This document shows positions 1 to 8,855 of a stretch of DNA of 64,000 bases, in pieces. The DNA is taken from positions 3,162,001 through 3,226,000 of the forward strand of contig NZ_CP069303.1 in assembly GCF_016839145.1 (NCBI RefSeq). Direction: 5' to 3'. Numbering within the stretch: the first letter of the stretch is position 1; each line of letters opens with the position of its first letter. Source of the stretch: Shinella sp. PSBB067. Lineage in GTDB: Bacteria > Pseudomonadota > Alphaproteobacteria > Rhizobiales > Rhizobiaceae. The position numbers and the translations under genes are program-made. A model generated the notes under the pieces. That model made no database searches. It was not told the origin of the DNA and saw nothing but the letters and a program-made list of their open reading frames with translations.

Positions 1-557
1 CGCGCGAACATCTCCAAAGCGCGGCATACGATCTCATCCTGCTCGATCTGATGCTCCCGGACGGATTGGGCATCGCCTTTCTCAAAAAGCTTCGAGCCGA
101 GGGCAGCGTGACGCCGGTCATCATCCTGACGGCGCTCGACCAGATCTCCGACCGCATCGCGGGCCTCGATGCCGGCGCCGACGACTACATGATCAAGCCG
201 TTCGATCTGTCGGAACTCTCCTCGCGGCTGAATGCGGTGGCGCGGCGATACAGCGGCAACCCGAATCCTCTCATCGAGATCGGCGACCTGCGCATCGATC
301 TCGCCGCCCGGACCGTGATGCACGGCGCGCGCCCTGTTGAGCTTACCGGTCGCGAATGGGCGCTGTTCGAAGCATTTCTGCAGCGGCCCGGCATCGCGAT
401 GACCAAGGCGCAGCTCGAAGATCGGCTCTATGCATTCGGCGCAGAGGTCGAGAGCAATACGATCGAGGTTCACGTCAGCAGACTGCGCAAGAAGCTCGGC
501 CACGGCGCGATCGATACGGTGCGGGGCATCGGGTATCGTCTTGGAACGGCAAGATGA
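1..557 (+). CDS. Response regulator, OmpR/PhoB family (5' end outside window)
   Basis: DNA-binding response regulator of a two-component system, cut by the window edge. The reading frame enters at base 3, so the start and the first receiver strands are missing. The phospho-acceptor Asp lies in LILLDLMLPDG (bases 45-47). The switch Thr is in VIILTALD and the conserved Lys in MIKPFD. The C-terminal half is a winged helix of the Trans_reg_C type (ELTGREWALF, NTIEVHVSRLRKKLG, VRGIGYRL). It ends in an ATGA overlap with the kinase gene, so the two are co-translated and probably cognate. The regulon is unknown; the MgtC-like gene downstream is a possible target. Confidence 0.93.
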   Translation, partial: REHLQSAAYDLILLDLMLPDGLGIAFLKKLRAEGSVTPVIILTALDQISDRIAGLDAGADDYMIKPFDLSELSSRLNAVARRYSGNPNPLIEIGDLRIDLAARTVMHGARPVELTGREWALFEAFLQRPGIAMTKAQLEDRLYAFGAEVESNTIEVHVSRLRKKLGHGAIDTVRGIGYRLGTAR

Positions 558-1882
558 AGCGGCCCAGGAGCCTGCAATGGCGGCTCTCGCTATGGCTGGG
601 GCTAGGGCTAACGGTGTTATGGGCACTTGCCGCGGTCGTGACCGCGCAGATGCTGCGCCACGAAATGGACGAGGTGTTCGACAGCGCCCTCGAAGAGACG
701 GCGCAACGCATCCTGCCGCTTGCGGCGATCGAGATCATCGGCCGCGATGCCGACGACACCGAACAGCGCGTTGCCACGCTCCGCCAGCACGACGAGTATT
801 TCACCTATGTCGTGCGCGATGCCGCGGGCAAGGTTCTGCTGCGATCGCACAGCGCCGATCTCGCGGCATTCCCGCCGTTTTCCGGAATGGGCTTTGCCAC
901 GACGCCGACGCACCGCCTCTACTCCGACGCGACCCTCCAGCAGAATCTGACCATCACCATCGCGGAGCCCCTGTCGCATCGCCGGATGACCGCCGGGCGA
1001 CTGTTGCTCGGGCTGAGCCTGCCGCTGGCCGTCATTGTCCCGCTCGGCTTGATCGGCATCTGGGTCATTGTCCGGCTGTCCATGACCCCGGTTCGGACCT
1101 TCCGCTCGCAGATCGAGGCGCGCGGCGGCGGTGATTTGACACCCATCGACGCGGAGGACCTGCCCTCGGAGATCGGCCCCGTCGCCAAAGCGGTCAACCA
1201 CCTCCTGGACCGATTGACGCGTACCTTGCAGGCCGAGCGCAGCCTGGCGGCCAAATCGGCCCATGAGCTGCGGACACCGGTGGCTGCTGCACTGGCGCAG
1301 GCGCAGCGCATGATCGCGCAAGCGCCGGACGACGCCACGCGCGAGCGCGCCGAGGATATGCAGACCGCCTTGCGGCGCCTTTCCCGCCTCACCGAGAAAC
1401 TCATGCAACTGGCGAGAGCCGAGGGCGGACGCCTTCTCGCCGAGGCGCCGGTCGAGATCGGCGCCATCCTGCGGATGGTTGTGAGCGAATTCGACGGGCA
1501 GGCCGAGACTGCAGGGCGCATCGACCTGACACTGCCAGACGCGCCGGTATTCGCAAGCATCGACGCCGACGCCTTCGCCATCCTGGCCCGGAACCTGATC
1601 GAAAACGCCCTCAAGCATGGCGTGCGGGACGAACCGGTCGCCGTCACCTTGTCGGCAGACGGCTGTCTGCGCGTCACGAACGCCGGCCCGGTCGTGCCTT
1701 CCGCAGTGCTTGCGCGGCTGAGCGAGCCCTTCGAGCGCGGTCAGGCTCTGGTGCGGGGGGCCGGCCTGGGGCTCGCCATCGCCCGGACCATTGCTGCCGG
1801 AACAAATGGACGGATAGAACTCCAATCTCCCGCAAGCGGCAGGATTGACGGGTTTGAGGCAAGGTTCTTCATAGACAAATGA
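554..1882 (+). CDS. Sensor histidine kinase
   Basis: Membrane sensor kinase of 442 residues. The start at 554 is the ATG overlapping the regulator stop. TM1 is at about residues 12-32 and TM2 at about 152-178, around a periplasmic domain of about 120 residues, followed by a HAMP-like linker. The phospho-acceptor His is about residue 237 in SAHELRTP. The ATPase domain shows the N box NLIENALKHG (about 348) and the G box GAGLGLAI (about 402). The usual DxG of the G1 box reads TNAGP, as in many QseC/TctE-like kinases. The stimulus cannot be read from the sequence; QseC/PmrB-type is only a general resemblance. Confidence 0.93.
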   Translation: MKRPRSLQWRLSLWLGLGLTVLWALAAVVTAQMLRHEMDEVFDSALEETAQRILPLAAIEIIGRDADDTEQRVATLRQHDEYFTYVVRDAAGKVLLRSHSADLAAFPPFSGMGFATTPTHRLYSDATLQQNLTITIAEPLSHRRMTAGRLLLGLSLPLAVIVPLGLIGIWVIVRLSMTPVRTFRSQIEARGGGDLTPIDAEDLPSEIGPVAKAVNHLLDRLTRTLQAERSLAAKSAHELRTPVAAALAQAQRMIAQAPDDATRERAEDMQTALRRLSRLTEKLMQLARAEGGRLLAEAPVEIGAILRMVVSEFDGQAETAGRIDLTLPDAPVFASIDADAFAILARNLIENALKHGVRDEPVAVTLSADGCLRVTNAGPVVPSAVLARLSEPFERGQALVRGAGLGLAIARTIAAGTNGRIELQSPASGRIDGFEARFFIDK

Positions 1883-1926
1883 TCATCGACATCGACGCCA
1901 GATGCTGAAAGGCAACTCGGGAGACC

Positions 1927-3192
1927 ATGGACACTGACGCCCTGCTCAGCCGCCTTGCGGTATCGCTTTCGATCGGTCTGCTGATCGGCCTGGAGCGTGG
2001 ATGGCGTACCCGCAACGAGGAAGACCATCTGCGCGCGGCAGGTCTACGAACGTTCGCGCTGACCGGTCTCACCGGCGGCATTACCGGCGCCCTGGCCCGG
2101 CAGTTCGACTCTGGCCTCGTGATCGGTCTTGTTTTCCTCGGGTTCACCGCGGCATTCGCCTCCTACCACTGGCTCGAAGCGCGGGCCGAGCGAAATTACA
2201 GCGCGACATCCGTCGTCGCCGGCATAGCCACGTTCCTGCTGGGAACGCTTGCCGTCGTCGGCGACCTTGCAGCCGCCATCGCCGGGGCTGTTGCCACGGC
2301 TGTGCTGCTTGCCCTGCGCGAGCCGTTGCATCGTTGGGTCGCGTCGCTGAGCTGGAATGAGATCCGGTCGGGCCTGACGCTTCTGGCAATGACCTTTCTC
2401 ATGCTGCCGATCCTGCCGAACAGGCCGGTCGATCCCTGGGGCACCGTCAATCCATATGAGATCTGGTTGCTGACCATCCTGATCGCCGCGGTCTCCTTCG
2501 CCGGCTACGTCGCCGTCCGCGTGTTCGGGGACCGGCTTGGCGTCCTGATGACGGCGATCGCGGGCGGGCTCGCCTCTTCGACAGCGACGACCTTGACGCT
2601 GGCAAGGCTTGCCCGCCGGCACCCCGAGTCCAGCACGCTGCTTTCCTGTGGCGTGCTTCTTTCCGGCTTGACCATGATCATCCGCGTTGCAGTCGTGGCG
2701 ACGGCCTTGAACCCAAGCTTGCTTCCGCATCTCAAATGGCCATTGCTCATCGGCGGTGGCGTGCTCGCCATCGGCGCCGGGCTCCTGCTGCTACAAAGTC
2801 GCGGCTCCTCCGAACAGCCGGAACTTACGATCACCAACCCGCTGGAATTGGCGCCTGCCCTGAAAATGGGGACACTCATCACCGTGGTCATGGTGGTGTC
2901 GCATCTGCTTCAGCAGTCGTTCGGGAATGCGGGCGTTCTGGTGACCGCCGCCGCTTCGGGCATCGCCGATGTGGATGCGATTTCGATCTCCATGGCCCGC
3001 CTGGCGTCGCATTCGATCGAGCCCGGTCTTGCGGCAGATGCGATCCTGATCGCCGTGGCCATGAATACACTTGTCAAAGCCGTGATGGCGGCATGGGTCG
3101 GAGGCTCAAGGATCGGCGGGCCCGTCAGCGCCCTTAGCGTGCTCGGCCTTGCGGCCGGCATGGCAGCGTCTCTGTATCTTGGCCGTTCGTGA
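1927..3192 (+). CDS. MgtC/SapB-type membrane protein with DUF4010 domain
   Basis: Polytopic inner-membrane protein of 421 residues. The N-terminal third is MgtC/SapB-like (SIGLLIGLERGW, then LRTFALTGLTGGITGAL). The rest, with about ten further hydrophobic segments, matches the DUF4010 architecture, including an Ala/Ser/Thr-rich stretch GGLASSTATTLTLARLARR. MgtC-like proteins are linked to Mg2+ limitation and acid stress, but the transported or sensed species of the DUF4010 branch is not established. A GGGAG ribosome site precedes the ATG. It starts 44 bp after the kinase stop, so read-through from the two-component operon is possible. Confidence 0.85.
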   Translation: MDTDALLSRLAVSLSIGLLIGLERGWRTRNEEDHLRAAGLRTFALTGLTGGITGALARQFDSGLVIGLVFLGFTAAFASYHWLEARAERNYSATSVVAGIATFLLGTLAVVGDLAAAIAGAVATAVLLALREPLHRWVASLSWNEIRSGLTLLAMTFLMLPILPNRPVDPWGTVNPYEIWLLTILIAAVSFAGYVAVRVFGDRLGVLMTAIAGGLASSTATTLTLARLARRHPESSTLLSCGVLLSGLTMIIRVAVVATALNPSLLPHLKWPLLIGGGVLAIGAGLLLLQSRGSSEQPELTITNPLELAPALKMGTLITVVMVVSHLLQQSFGNAGVLVTAAASGIADVDAISISMARLASHSIEPGLAADAILIAVAMNTLVKAVMAAWVGGSRIGGPVSALSVLGLAAGMAASLYLGRS

Positions 3193-3350
3193 ATTGAGGG
3201 GGAGATTGCGGCCGGGCATGCGGCCACACTCGGGCCTTGATGGGTCGGTCTGGTCGGCTGTAAGCGATGGTTTCGGGGAGAGTGGTGTCGCTGATCTCCC
3301 CGAAATCGGGTAATGCAAGCGGGGCAGCAAAACGCGGCCTCGCAGTCCCC

Positions 3351-3590
3351 TCACGCGTTGCGGAGCGATGCCACGATCTTGTCTTTTAACATCAGCCGCT
3401 GGCGGCGCAGATCGGCCTCGGCTGCTTCGGAAATGGCGTCGAGACGTGTCTCGGACCGATGAATCTTGTCGTTCACCGCGTCATATTCCGTCAAAACATG
3501 CGCAAACTCCGGGCTTTTCGCCTTCAGGGCATGAATGGCGTCCATCTGGTCTGGGAATTCGTCGCCAAGAGTGTGAGGTGTATTCGACAA
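3351..3590 (-). CDS. DUF465 (YdcH-like) small protein, TTG start
   Basis: Short helical protein of 79 residues of the DUF465/YdcH type, with the pattern EFPDQ..I..LK...PEFAHVLTEYDAVNDKIHRSE and a C-terminal LRRQRLMLKDKIVASL helix. The molecular function of the family is not known. The start is chosen as TTG at 3590 because a strong AAGGAG site sits 8 nt upstream and the family core begins soon after; no ATG gives a sensible N-terminus. It lies 35 bp downstream of the next minus-strand gene and may share its transcript. Confidence 0.75.
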   Translation of the reverse strand: MSNTPHTLGDEFPDQMDAIHALKAKSPEFAHVLTEYDAVNDKIHRSETRLDAISEAAEADLRRQRLMLKDKIVASLRNA

Positions 3591-3625
3591 GGTTCTTTCT
3601 CCTTTTCTGCAATTTCGCCCCGGCG

Positions 3626-4027
3626 TCAGGGCTTTTCGACGCGCGCGACCTGATAGGTGACAAACGCGCCTTCCCGCCCGACCGAGATGTATTCGCCAAG
3701 ACGGAAGCACTCCTCGCCCAGGCGGAAACCGATCTCGTCGTCCCGATCACCCGGCTCGTAATCGAAATACCACTGCCCGCCGGGCTTGCGCCGCAACAGC
3801 CCGATGCGGGCCGTCTTACCGTCCCGAAAATATCGGACGCGACAGGCGTCGCGAGATTTCTTCCATTCCAGCGGATCAAGGAATCCTTCGTGGTTGAGCG
3901 GAACCAGAAGATCATAGCCTTCTTCCCGATCTCCCTCCGGATGGTCTTTGCCGCGAGCGAGAACCAACCGCACGTGGTGGAAACTTGAGGGTAGTTCTTG
4001 TGCCTTGACCACGATCCGATCCTTCAT
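3626..4027 (-). CDS. Conserved hypothetical protein, 133 aa
   Basis: Unrecognised cytosolic protein, rich in predicted beta strands and charged residues, with no signal peptide or membrane segment. Aromatic and charged motifs (DPLEWKKSRDACRVRYF, GGQWYFDYEPGDRDDEIGFRLGEECF, written here as separated blocks) suggest a small beta-barrel fold. The ATG at 4027 follows a run of G (AGGGGGGAA) that acts as a ribosome site. It is the first gene of a likely two-gene unit with the DUF465 gene. No function is assigned. Confidence 0.65.
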   Translation of the reverse strand: MKDRIVVKAQELPSSFHHVRLVLARGKDHPEGDREEGYDLLVPLNHEGFLDPLEWKKSRDACRVRYFRDGKTARIGLLRRKPGGQWYFDYEPGDRDDEIGFRLGEECFRLGEYISVGREGAFVTYQVARVEKP

Positions 4028-4110
4028 TTCCCCCCCTGATACACCATTGGCAAAGGAACGTTCTTGATCTGGCGCAAGTGAGACGAGGCATGTGTTATCC
4101 GATGCCGGCG

Positions 4111-4276
4111 ACTATCCGGAACGGTCGAGATGGGCCTGCGTCAGGATGACCGCGCCGATCGCCGCAGGCTGAACCGGAAGCTTCTCCCAGTTAAGCTCGC
4201 GCAGGTTCTTGAGCCCCTGGAACAGCCCGCAGTCGATAAGGATGCGGTGGCGCGCCGAGCGATGTCAAAGTCAGCA
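4111..4276 (-). pseudogene. Remnant of a metallo-beta-lactamase-fold (beta-CASP/RNase-like) gene
   Basis: The minus strand from ATG 4276 reads MLTLTSLGA, the start of an MBL-fold RNA hydrolase. After a frame change it reads RILIDCGLFQGLKNLREL and AIGAVILTQAHLDRSG, then a stop at 4111-4113. Intact relatives have about 20-25 residues between these blocks and a THAHLDHSG zinc site. Here the first and last His are replaced (Q, R), the segment between is deleted, the frame is broken and everything after the zinc site is gone. It is a decayed fragment, not a working enzyme. Confidence 0.75.
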
Positions 4277-4343
4277 TCGGTGTCCCTTTGCGGTTTTTAG
4301 GACAGGGAAGGTCCGGCTGCCGCCCAATCAGCACTGGGTCCAA

Positions 4344-6323
4344 TCATGGTGTGGTGGGCGAGGTCGCCCGCGATCCGGACGTGCTGCCCGTTTGATCCTG
4401 GAACTCATATTGACGAGAATGGTGGAGATAGCCGTCGGTGGCGCGGATTCGGTCCGACAGGAGGCGTAGGCCATTCAGCACGACCAGAACGGTGCCGCCT
4501 TCGTGTCCGATCACCGCGAGCGGAAGCGGCAGGTCGAAGAACAGGCCGCCGGTCACAAGTACCAGCATGGCGCCGATCGCGAGGACGAGATTCTGTCGGA
4601 TGATGACGGCCGTCCGCCGTGCAAGCCGGTGCGCATCGGCCAGCTTCTTCATGTCTTCCGACAGCAGGGCGACGTCGGCGGCCTGCAGTGCGACGTCCGA
4701 CCCCGCCGCGCCCATGGCGATGCCGACGTCGGCGCGAGCCAATGCGGCGGCATCGTTGACGCCATCGCCGACGAAAGCGACCTTGCCATCACGCGCGAGG
4801 TCGCCGACCTGGAGCACCTTGTCCTGCGGCAGCATCTCGGCATGAACCTCGCCGGGCGCAAGGCCAAGTTCCGTACCGATGCGCAAGGCCACCGGCCTGC
4901 GGTCGCCGGTCATCATCACGATGCGGTTGACGCCACCGGCGCGAAGCGCGGCCAGCGCCGGGGCTGAGCTGGCTCTTGCTTCGTCCGCAACACTGACCGC
5001 CCCCAGAACGGTCGCACCGCGCCCAAGATAGACCACGGTCTGAGAACTGTCGGCGAGTTCACGGAACGCCGGATCATCGACGGAGGCGCCCATGTCCTCG
5101 ACGAGGTGAGCGTTGCCGGCCCATATCGGGCCGAAGGAATCGTAGCCGACGATGCCGGCGCTCGGATGCGACGTAACGTCCACGACCGCCACCGGCTCAA
5201 CGCCATGAACCAGGGCCTCACGACGGATGGCGGCAGCGATGTGATGCTCGGAATGCGCTTCCAGCCCGGCAAGGAGCGAAAGGAAACGGCGATCCTCACC
5301 ATCCAGGGCGACAATGCGCGTAACCTCTGCACGTCCATTGGTCAGGGTCCCGGTCTTGTCGAACGCGAAGGTATCGACAGCGGCGAGCGTTTCGAGCGCA
5401 CCGCCCCCCTTGAACAGCACGCCGCCTCGCGCCGCGGCGGAGAGCGCCGACAGGATCGCTGCCGGGACTGAGATGACGATCGCGCAGGGACTGGCGGCGA
5501 CCAGGAGTGTCGCGGCCTTGTAGAGGGCCTGTTCCCAGTCGCGGCCAAGCCAATAGAAGACCGCAAGGGCCAGAGCGGAGCCCAGCAGGACACCGACCGT
5601 ATAACGCTGGCCGAACCACGCGCTGAAGCGCTCGGACGGCGCCTTCGCTTCCTGCGCCTCGGTGACGAGCTGGATCATGCGCGCGATCGTGCTGTCGCCG
5701 ACCGTCCTGGTGACGGTCACGTCAAGGACCCCGTCAAGATTGACGGTCGCCTCGAAAACCTGCTCGCCCGGTTCCTTGGAGACCGGCATCGACTCACCGG
5801 TGATATTGGCTTCGTCGATTCCGCCACGGCCATGCAGGATCACACCGTCGGTCGGCACGCGTGCGCCCGGACGCAGCACCACCACATCGCCGACGGCAAG
5901 CTCCGCAGCAGGAACCTCCACCGTGGTCCCGTCCTCTCCTTTGCGGAAAGCCGTCTCCGGCCGGAGCGCCATGAGCGCCTCAACAGCCCTGCGCGCGCGT
6001 CCCAATGCCTGGTGCTCAAGCGTGGTCGACACGCTGAACAACGTCAGCAACACCGCGCCTTCGAACGGCGCCCCGACGATCGCCGCCGCCACGGCCGCGA
6101 CGACCATCAGAAGATCGATGTCGAGGATATGATCGCGCCACAACGCCGTCAGGGCGCTCCAGGTGGCGGGAAGCCCTCCGGCCAAATAGACCATCGCCAG
6201 ACCGGGAGATCTTAGAATGGAAAGGCCTTCCGCCGGCGGCCAGGTCCCGGCGACGGCCAGCATCATCCCGAGGACCGCAATTGCCGACATGACGGTCTGG
6301 AAATCGAGCGACAGACGTTTCAT
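4344..6323 (-). CDS. P1B-4-type heavy-metal translocating P-type ATPase
   Basis: Inner-membrane metal exporter of 659 residues. Visible landmarks are TGES (175-178, actuator), SPC in the transport helix (278-280), DKTGT with the phosphorylated Asp (322-326), GDGVNDAAAL and HEGGTVLVVLNGLRLL (HEGGT 607-611). The SPC plus HEGG(T/S) pair marks the P1B-4 group (CoaT/CtpD/PfeT), which exports Fe2+, Co2+ or Zn2+, rather than Cu+ pumps. The N-terminus has no metal-binding domain, as usual for the group. The HP motif reads EHHIA. The ATG at 6323 lies 2 bp after the VIT stop, so the two are co-expressed. The metal is inferred; context favours iron. Confidence 0.92.
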   Translation of the reverse strand: MKRLSLDFQTVMSAIAVLGMMLAVAGTWPPAEGLSILRSPGLAMVYLAGGLPATWSALTALWRDHILDIDLLMVVAAVAAAIVGAPFEGAVLLTLFSVSTTLEHQALGRARRAVEALMALRPETAFRKGEDGTTVEVPAAELAVGDVVVLRPGARVPTDGVILHGRGGIDEANITGESMPVSKEPGEQVFEATVNLDGVLDVTVTRTVGDSTIARMIQLVTEAQEAKAPSERFSAWFGQRYTVGVLLGSALALAVFYWLGRDWEQALYKAATLLVAASPCAIVISVPAAILSALSAAARGGVLFKGGGALETLAAVDTFAFDKTGTLTNGRAEVTRIVALDGEDRRFLSLLAGLEAHSEHHIAAAIRREALVHGVEPVAVVDVTSHPSAGIVGYDSFGPIWAGNAHLVEDMGASVDDPAFRELADSSQTVVYLGRGATVLGAVSVADEARASSAPALAALRAGGVNRIVMMTGDRRPVALRIGTELGLAPGEVHAEMLPQDKVLQVGDLARDGKVAFVGDGVNDAAALARADVGIAMGAAGSDVALQAADVALLSEDMKKLADAHRLARRTAVIIRQNLVLAIGAMLVLVTGGLFFDLPLPLAVIGHEGGTVLVVLNGLRLLSDRIRATDGYLHHSRQYEFQDQTGSTSGSRATSPTTP

Positions 6324-6325
6324 CG

Positions 6326-7021
6326 TCACACCGCCCGGCCGATCACGGAGCCGATCAATGCGGTCGAGGCCATCGCGACAGCGCCCCAGAACACCACCCG
6401 GATAGTCGGTTTCCAGATGCTGGCGCCGCCCGCCCGTGCCCCGATTGCGCCGAGGATGGCAAGACCGATGAGGCAAGCAAGGGACACGGTCCATGCAGCC
6501 GTTCCGGCCGGCGCAAGCAGGGCGACGATCAACGGCAAAGCCGCACCCGCCGCAAACGTGACCGCCGAGGTCAGCGCAGCTTGAACCGGTCTTGCCATCA
6601 CATGGCTCGCCAATCCGAGTTCATCCCGCGCATGGGCTTCGAAGGCATCCTTCGCCATCATCTGTTCGGCGACCTGCCGGGCCAGCTCTGGGGCCACGCC
6701 GCGCTGCTCGTAGATTGCCGCGAGTTCGGCCAACTCGGCCTCCGGCTGCGTCGCCAGCTCGTGCCGTTCCCGCGCCATGTCGGCTTCCTCGGTATCGGCC
6801 TGCGAACTGACCGACACATATTCGCCCGCCGCCATCGACATCGCCCCGGCCACCAGACCGGCAACACCGGCAACAAGGATCTCATGCGAGGCGTTGGTCG
6901 CCGCGGCGACACCGACGATCAGGCTCGACGTCGAGATCAACCCGTCATTGGCACCCAGTACAGCCGCCCGAAGCCAGCCTATCCGTTCGATGAGATGATT
7001 TTCCTTGTGAAGGGCGCGCAT
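6326..7021 (-). CDS. VIT/CCC1-family Fe2+/Mn2+ transporter
   Basis: Integral membrane protein of 231 residues of the vacuolar iron transporter family, predicted to move Fe2+ or Mn2+ out of the cytosol. It shows LRAAVLGANDGLISTSSLIVGV in TM1 (two adjoining blocks), GAMSMAAGEYVSVSSQ, a Glu-rich cytosolic insert (about 80-125) that binds metal in relatives, then three C-terminal membrane segments. The start at 7021 has a GGAG site. A frame extension to 7084 is possible but would put the start too close to the upstream iron control element. It is the first gene of the operon with the P1B-4 ATPase. Confidence 0.88.
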   Translation of the reverse strand: MRALHKENHLIERIGWLRAAVLGANDGLISTSSLIVGVAAATNASHEILVAGVAGLVAGAMSMAAGEYVSVSSQADTEEADMARERHELATQPEAELAELAAIYEQRGVAPELARQVAEQMMAKDAFEAHARDELGLASHVMARPVQAALTSAVTFAAGAALPLIVALLAPAGTAAWTVSLACLIGLAILGAIGARAGGASIWKPTIRVVFWGAVAMASTALIGSVIGRAV

Positions 7022-7379
7022 GAATGGTGCTCCGAGCAGTGATTGTGTGTGCAGCGGGATGATGCTGCGTCGACGCAACCTCATTCCGTGATGGAAGGAA
7101 AACGCAGAAAAATGTTCAGTTTAGAATTATTCTAACTAAAGGACTAATTCAAGATACAACCGGCCTTTGGAACCTCACTAGCCAACCACACGGTCTACGG
7201 CCATTGGGCGATCACCGGATCCCGGCAGGTCTGCGATCAAGACCAAGATCGCTCGCCCGCCGGACGACCCGGTGTCACCCACAGATAGACAGCTTCGAGG
7301 CTAAGCCTACTCGCAAGGCAACCATCGCTAGTCCAATTCCGTCTCCGGCGACGTACCGATGGTACTGCCATCGCCGAAG
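7022..7379. other. Intergenic region upstream of the VIT gene
   Basis: About 360 bp between the VIT start and the IS481 end. The part next to VIT holds the AT-rich promoter area with the iron control element. From about 7160 to 7379 no coding region, hairpin or repeat could be supported. Confidence 0.5.
7120..7136 (-). promoter_or_regulatory. Iron control element (Irr-box-like) upstream of the VIT gene
   Basis: Reads TTTAGAATTATTCTAAC, containing a perfect 7-1-7 inverted repeat (TTAGAAT, T, ATTCTAA). The known ICE of rhizobial and Rhodobacterales Irr is TTTAGAA-N3-TTCTAAA; this site matches all but the last base. It sits about 100 bp upstream of the VIT start, in a short AT-rich patch. Confidence 0.7.
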
Positions 7380-8376
7380 TGTAATCTTCTGAAGGGCGAT
7401 GAGACATCCTTGTTTGGATTATAGGCGTTCGCGGAGGATTTCGTAAGGTGCCTTTCCATTGAAAGCGCCATGCGGCCTTGCAAGGTTGTAGAACCTCTCC
7501 CATTCGCTGAGCTTTTGAACGAGGTCGGTGTCGTCTGTATATGACAAAAGCTGGTAGAACTCTTGATCATCAGTGCGGTGTGACCGTTCGACTTTTCCAT
7601 TTAGTTGGGGCGACGCTGGCTTGATATAGGCGTGCCGGATGCCCTGGTCTTCGACGTGCCAGTGGAATTTGGCCTGGAACTCGTGCCCATTATCGGTGCG
7701 CACTTCGCGAATGCGGAACGGGAATTTGGCGATTACGGTGTCGATGAAGTCTATGGCGTTGGCCTGGGTGTGGCGATCATAGACCTTCAAGGCCCGGATG
7801 CGGGTGGCATCGTCGATTGCCGTGTATTGGAAGCGCTTGACGACCTTGCCGTCAACGCCTTCAAATTTCAGGAATTTTACGTCGACCTGTATCTGATGCC
7901 CCGGCACGCGCTGCTCGTATCTCTGGGTATGGATTTTCCTAACACGCGTACCGCCGGGAAGCCGACTAAGCCCGTTCCGCTTCAGAATTCTATAGATGCA
8001 GGCGTCAGAGATGGTGATGGCATGGTACCGGCTCATATACCAGGAAATGCGCATCGGGCCGAGATGATATCTGGTGCGCAGATGCAAGACTTTCTCGATG
8101 ATTTCTGCAGGCTTCTGGTTAGCGGGATTTTTTGGTGCGGAGGATCAGTTCTCAAGCCCGGCCTCGCCATAGCGCTCGAAAGCCGATTTCCATCGATAGA
8201 AACTGGCTCTGCCAATACCGAAATAGCGGCAGGTTTGCGATACGTCACCGTGACGCTCGGCATGTTGAAGAACGCGCAGCTTATGTGAAACTTCCCGTCG
8301 GAATGTCATCATCGCGATTATCCTTGTGATCGAAAGTCAAAAACAAGGATGTCTCGAAGGTCCCTACTTTTCTACA
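7380..8376 (-). mobile_element. IS481-family insertion sequence, complete ends
   Basis: About 997 bp. The ends are imperfect inverted repeats that both start TGTA and, exactly 21 nt in, share GAGACATCCTTGTTT (left end from 7380, right end reading inward from 8376). One transposase gene fills the element on the minus strand. No clear target duplication is seen. The first 213 bp (8164-8376) recur in opposite orientation at 22582-22794 with about one base change. Confidence 0.85.
7419..8312 (-). pseudogene. IS481-family transposase with in-frame stop
   Basis: The frame opens at ATG 8312 with an HTH (VSQTCRYFGIGRASFYRWKS) and runs to YGEAGLEN. A TGA at 8145-8147 follows, and then the same frame continues to 7419 without a shift. 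The C-terminal part has the DDE integrase core: IQVDVKF, AIDDATR, the EVRTDNGHEF block, and E in LNGKVERSHRTDDQEF. A single C-to-T change of an Arg codon would explain the stop. Translation could restart at TTG 8087 but would lack the DNA-binding domain, so the element is probably not autonomous. Confidence 0.8.
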
Positions 8377-8378
8377 CG

Positions 8379-8410
8379 CCAGAACTACGACTATAATAGT
8401 CGTTCTTGGC
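8379..8410. repeat. Palindromic hairpin beside the IS481 end
   Basis: ACGACTA (8387-8393) and TAGTCGT (8397-8403) form a perfect 7-3-7 inverted repeat. The flanking CCAGAAC and TTCTTGG extend the pairing with one bulge. It lies 2 bp outside the IS end and could be the insertion target or an old terminator. Confidence 0.45.
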
Positions 8411-8489
8411 TTATTTTGCGAGCCAAAAGGCGCTGCTGGTTCCGTCGCTAGGGAGCGATCCAGTGAAACTGATTCGGTCGTTCTGAATG

Positions 8490-8517
8490 AAGGCCCCGAC
8501 CTTTGGGTCGGGGCCTT
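8490..8517 (-). terminator. Strong hairpin downstream of the DUF736 gene
   Basis: Perfect 12-bp stem AAGGCCCCGACC / GGTCGGGGCCTT with a 4-nt loop, 11 bp after the DUF736 stop. There is no U-run, so termination is inferred from position and stem strength. Confidence 0.65.
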
Positions 8518-8528
8518 GCGGGGGAGCC

Positions 8529-8855
8529 TCAGTCGGCGCGCCTGCCGTTGGGGCGGGACCAGATTAGCGAGAAGGTATCTTCGCCCTCGTCGTCGAAGAG
8601 GTTGGCGTAGATCGGGGCGTTGAAGCTCGGATCGTCGAGCTTGAGGCCCAGATAGTCGCGACCCTCGTTGGAGCGCTTGGACCAGGCGGCGCCGATCTCG
8701 GCGCGGCCGACCAGGACCCGGTGGCTGGGGGCGTTCTCGCCGGCGGCGCGCTGGTCGGGGACGATGCGCACGTTCTTGGCCTGGACGCTGAGGGTGACGA
8801 TGTCGCCGGTGAACTCGTTCGAGCCGGTCTTCTTAAAGGTGCCGATGGTCGCCAT
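8529..8855 (-). CDS. DUF736 family protein
   Basis: 108-residue soluble protein starting MATIGTFKKTGSNEFTGDI, with GRAEIGAAWSKRSNEGRDYL and a C-terminal NLFDDEGEDTFSLIWSR, the signature of DUF736. Its role is unknown. Copies are common on alphaproteobacterial plasmids and conjugative elements next to transfer and ParB-like genes, none of which is present here. It therefore looks like a stranded accessory gene. It is full length and followed by the hairpin at 8490. Confidence 0.9.
   Translation of the reverse strand: MATIGTFKKTGSNEFTGDIVTLSVQAKNVRIVPDQRAAGENAPSHRVLVGRAEIGAAWSKRSNEGRDYLGLKLDDPSFNAPIYANLFDDEGEDTFSLIWSRPNGRRAD

Noticed and set aside
8145..8147. TGA in the IS481 transposase as a selenocysteine codon
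   Set aside because: Transposases are not selenoproteins and no following stem-loop is apparent; a nonsense mutation is simpler.
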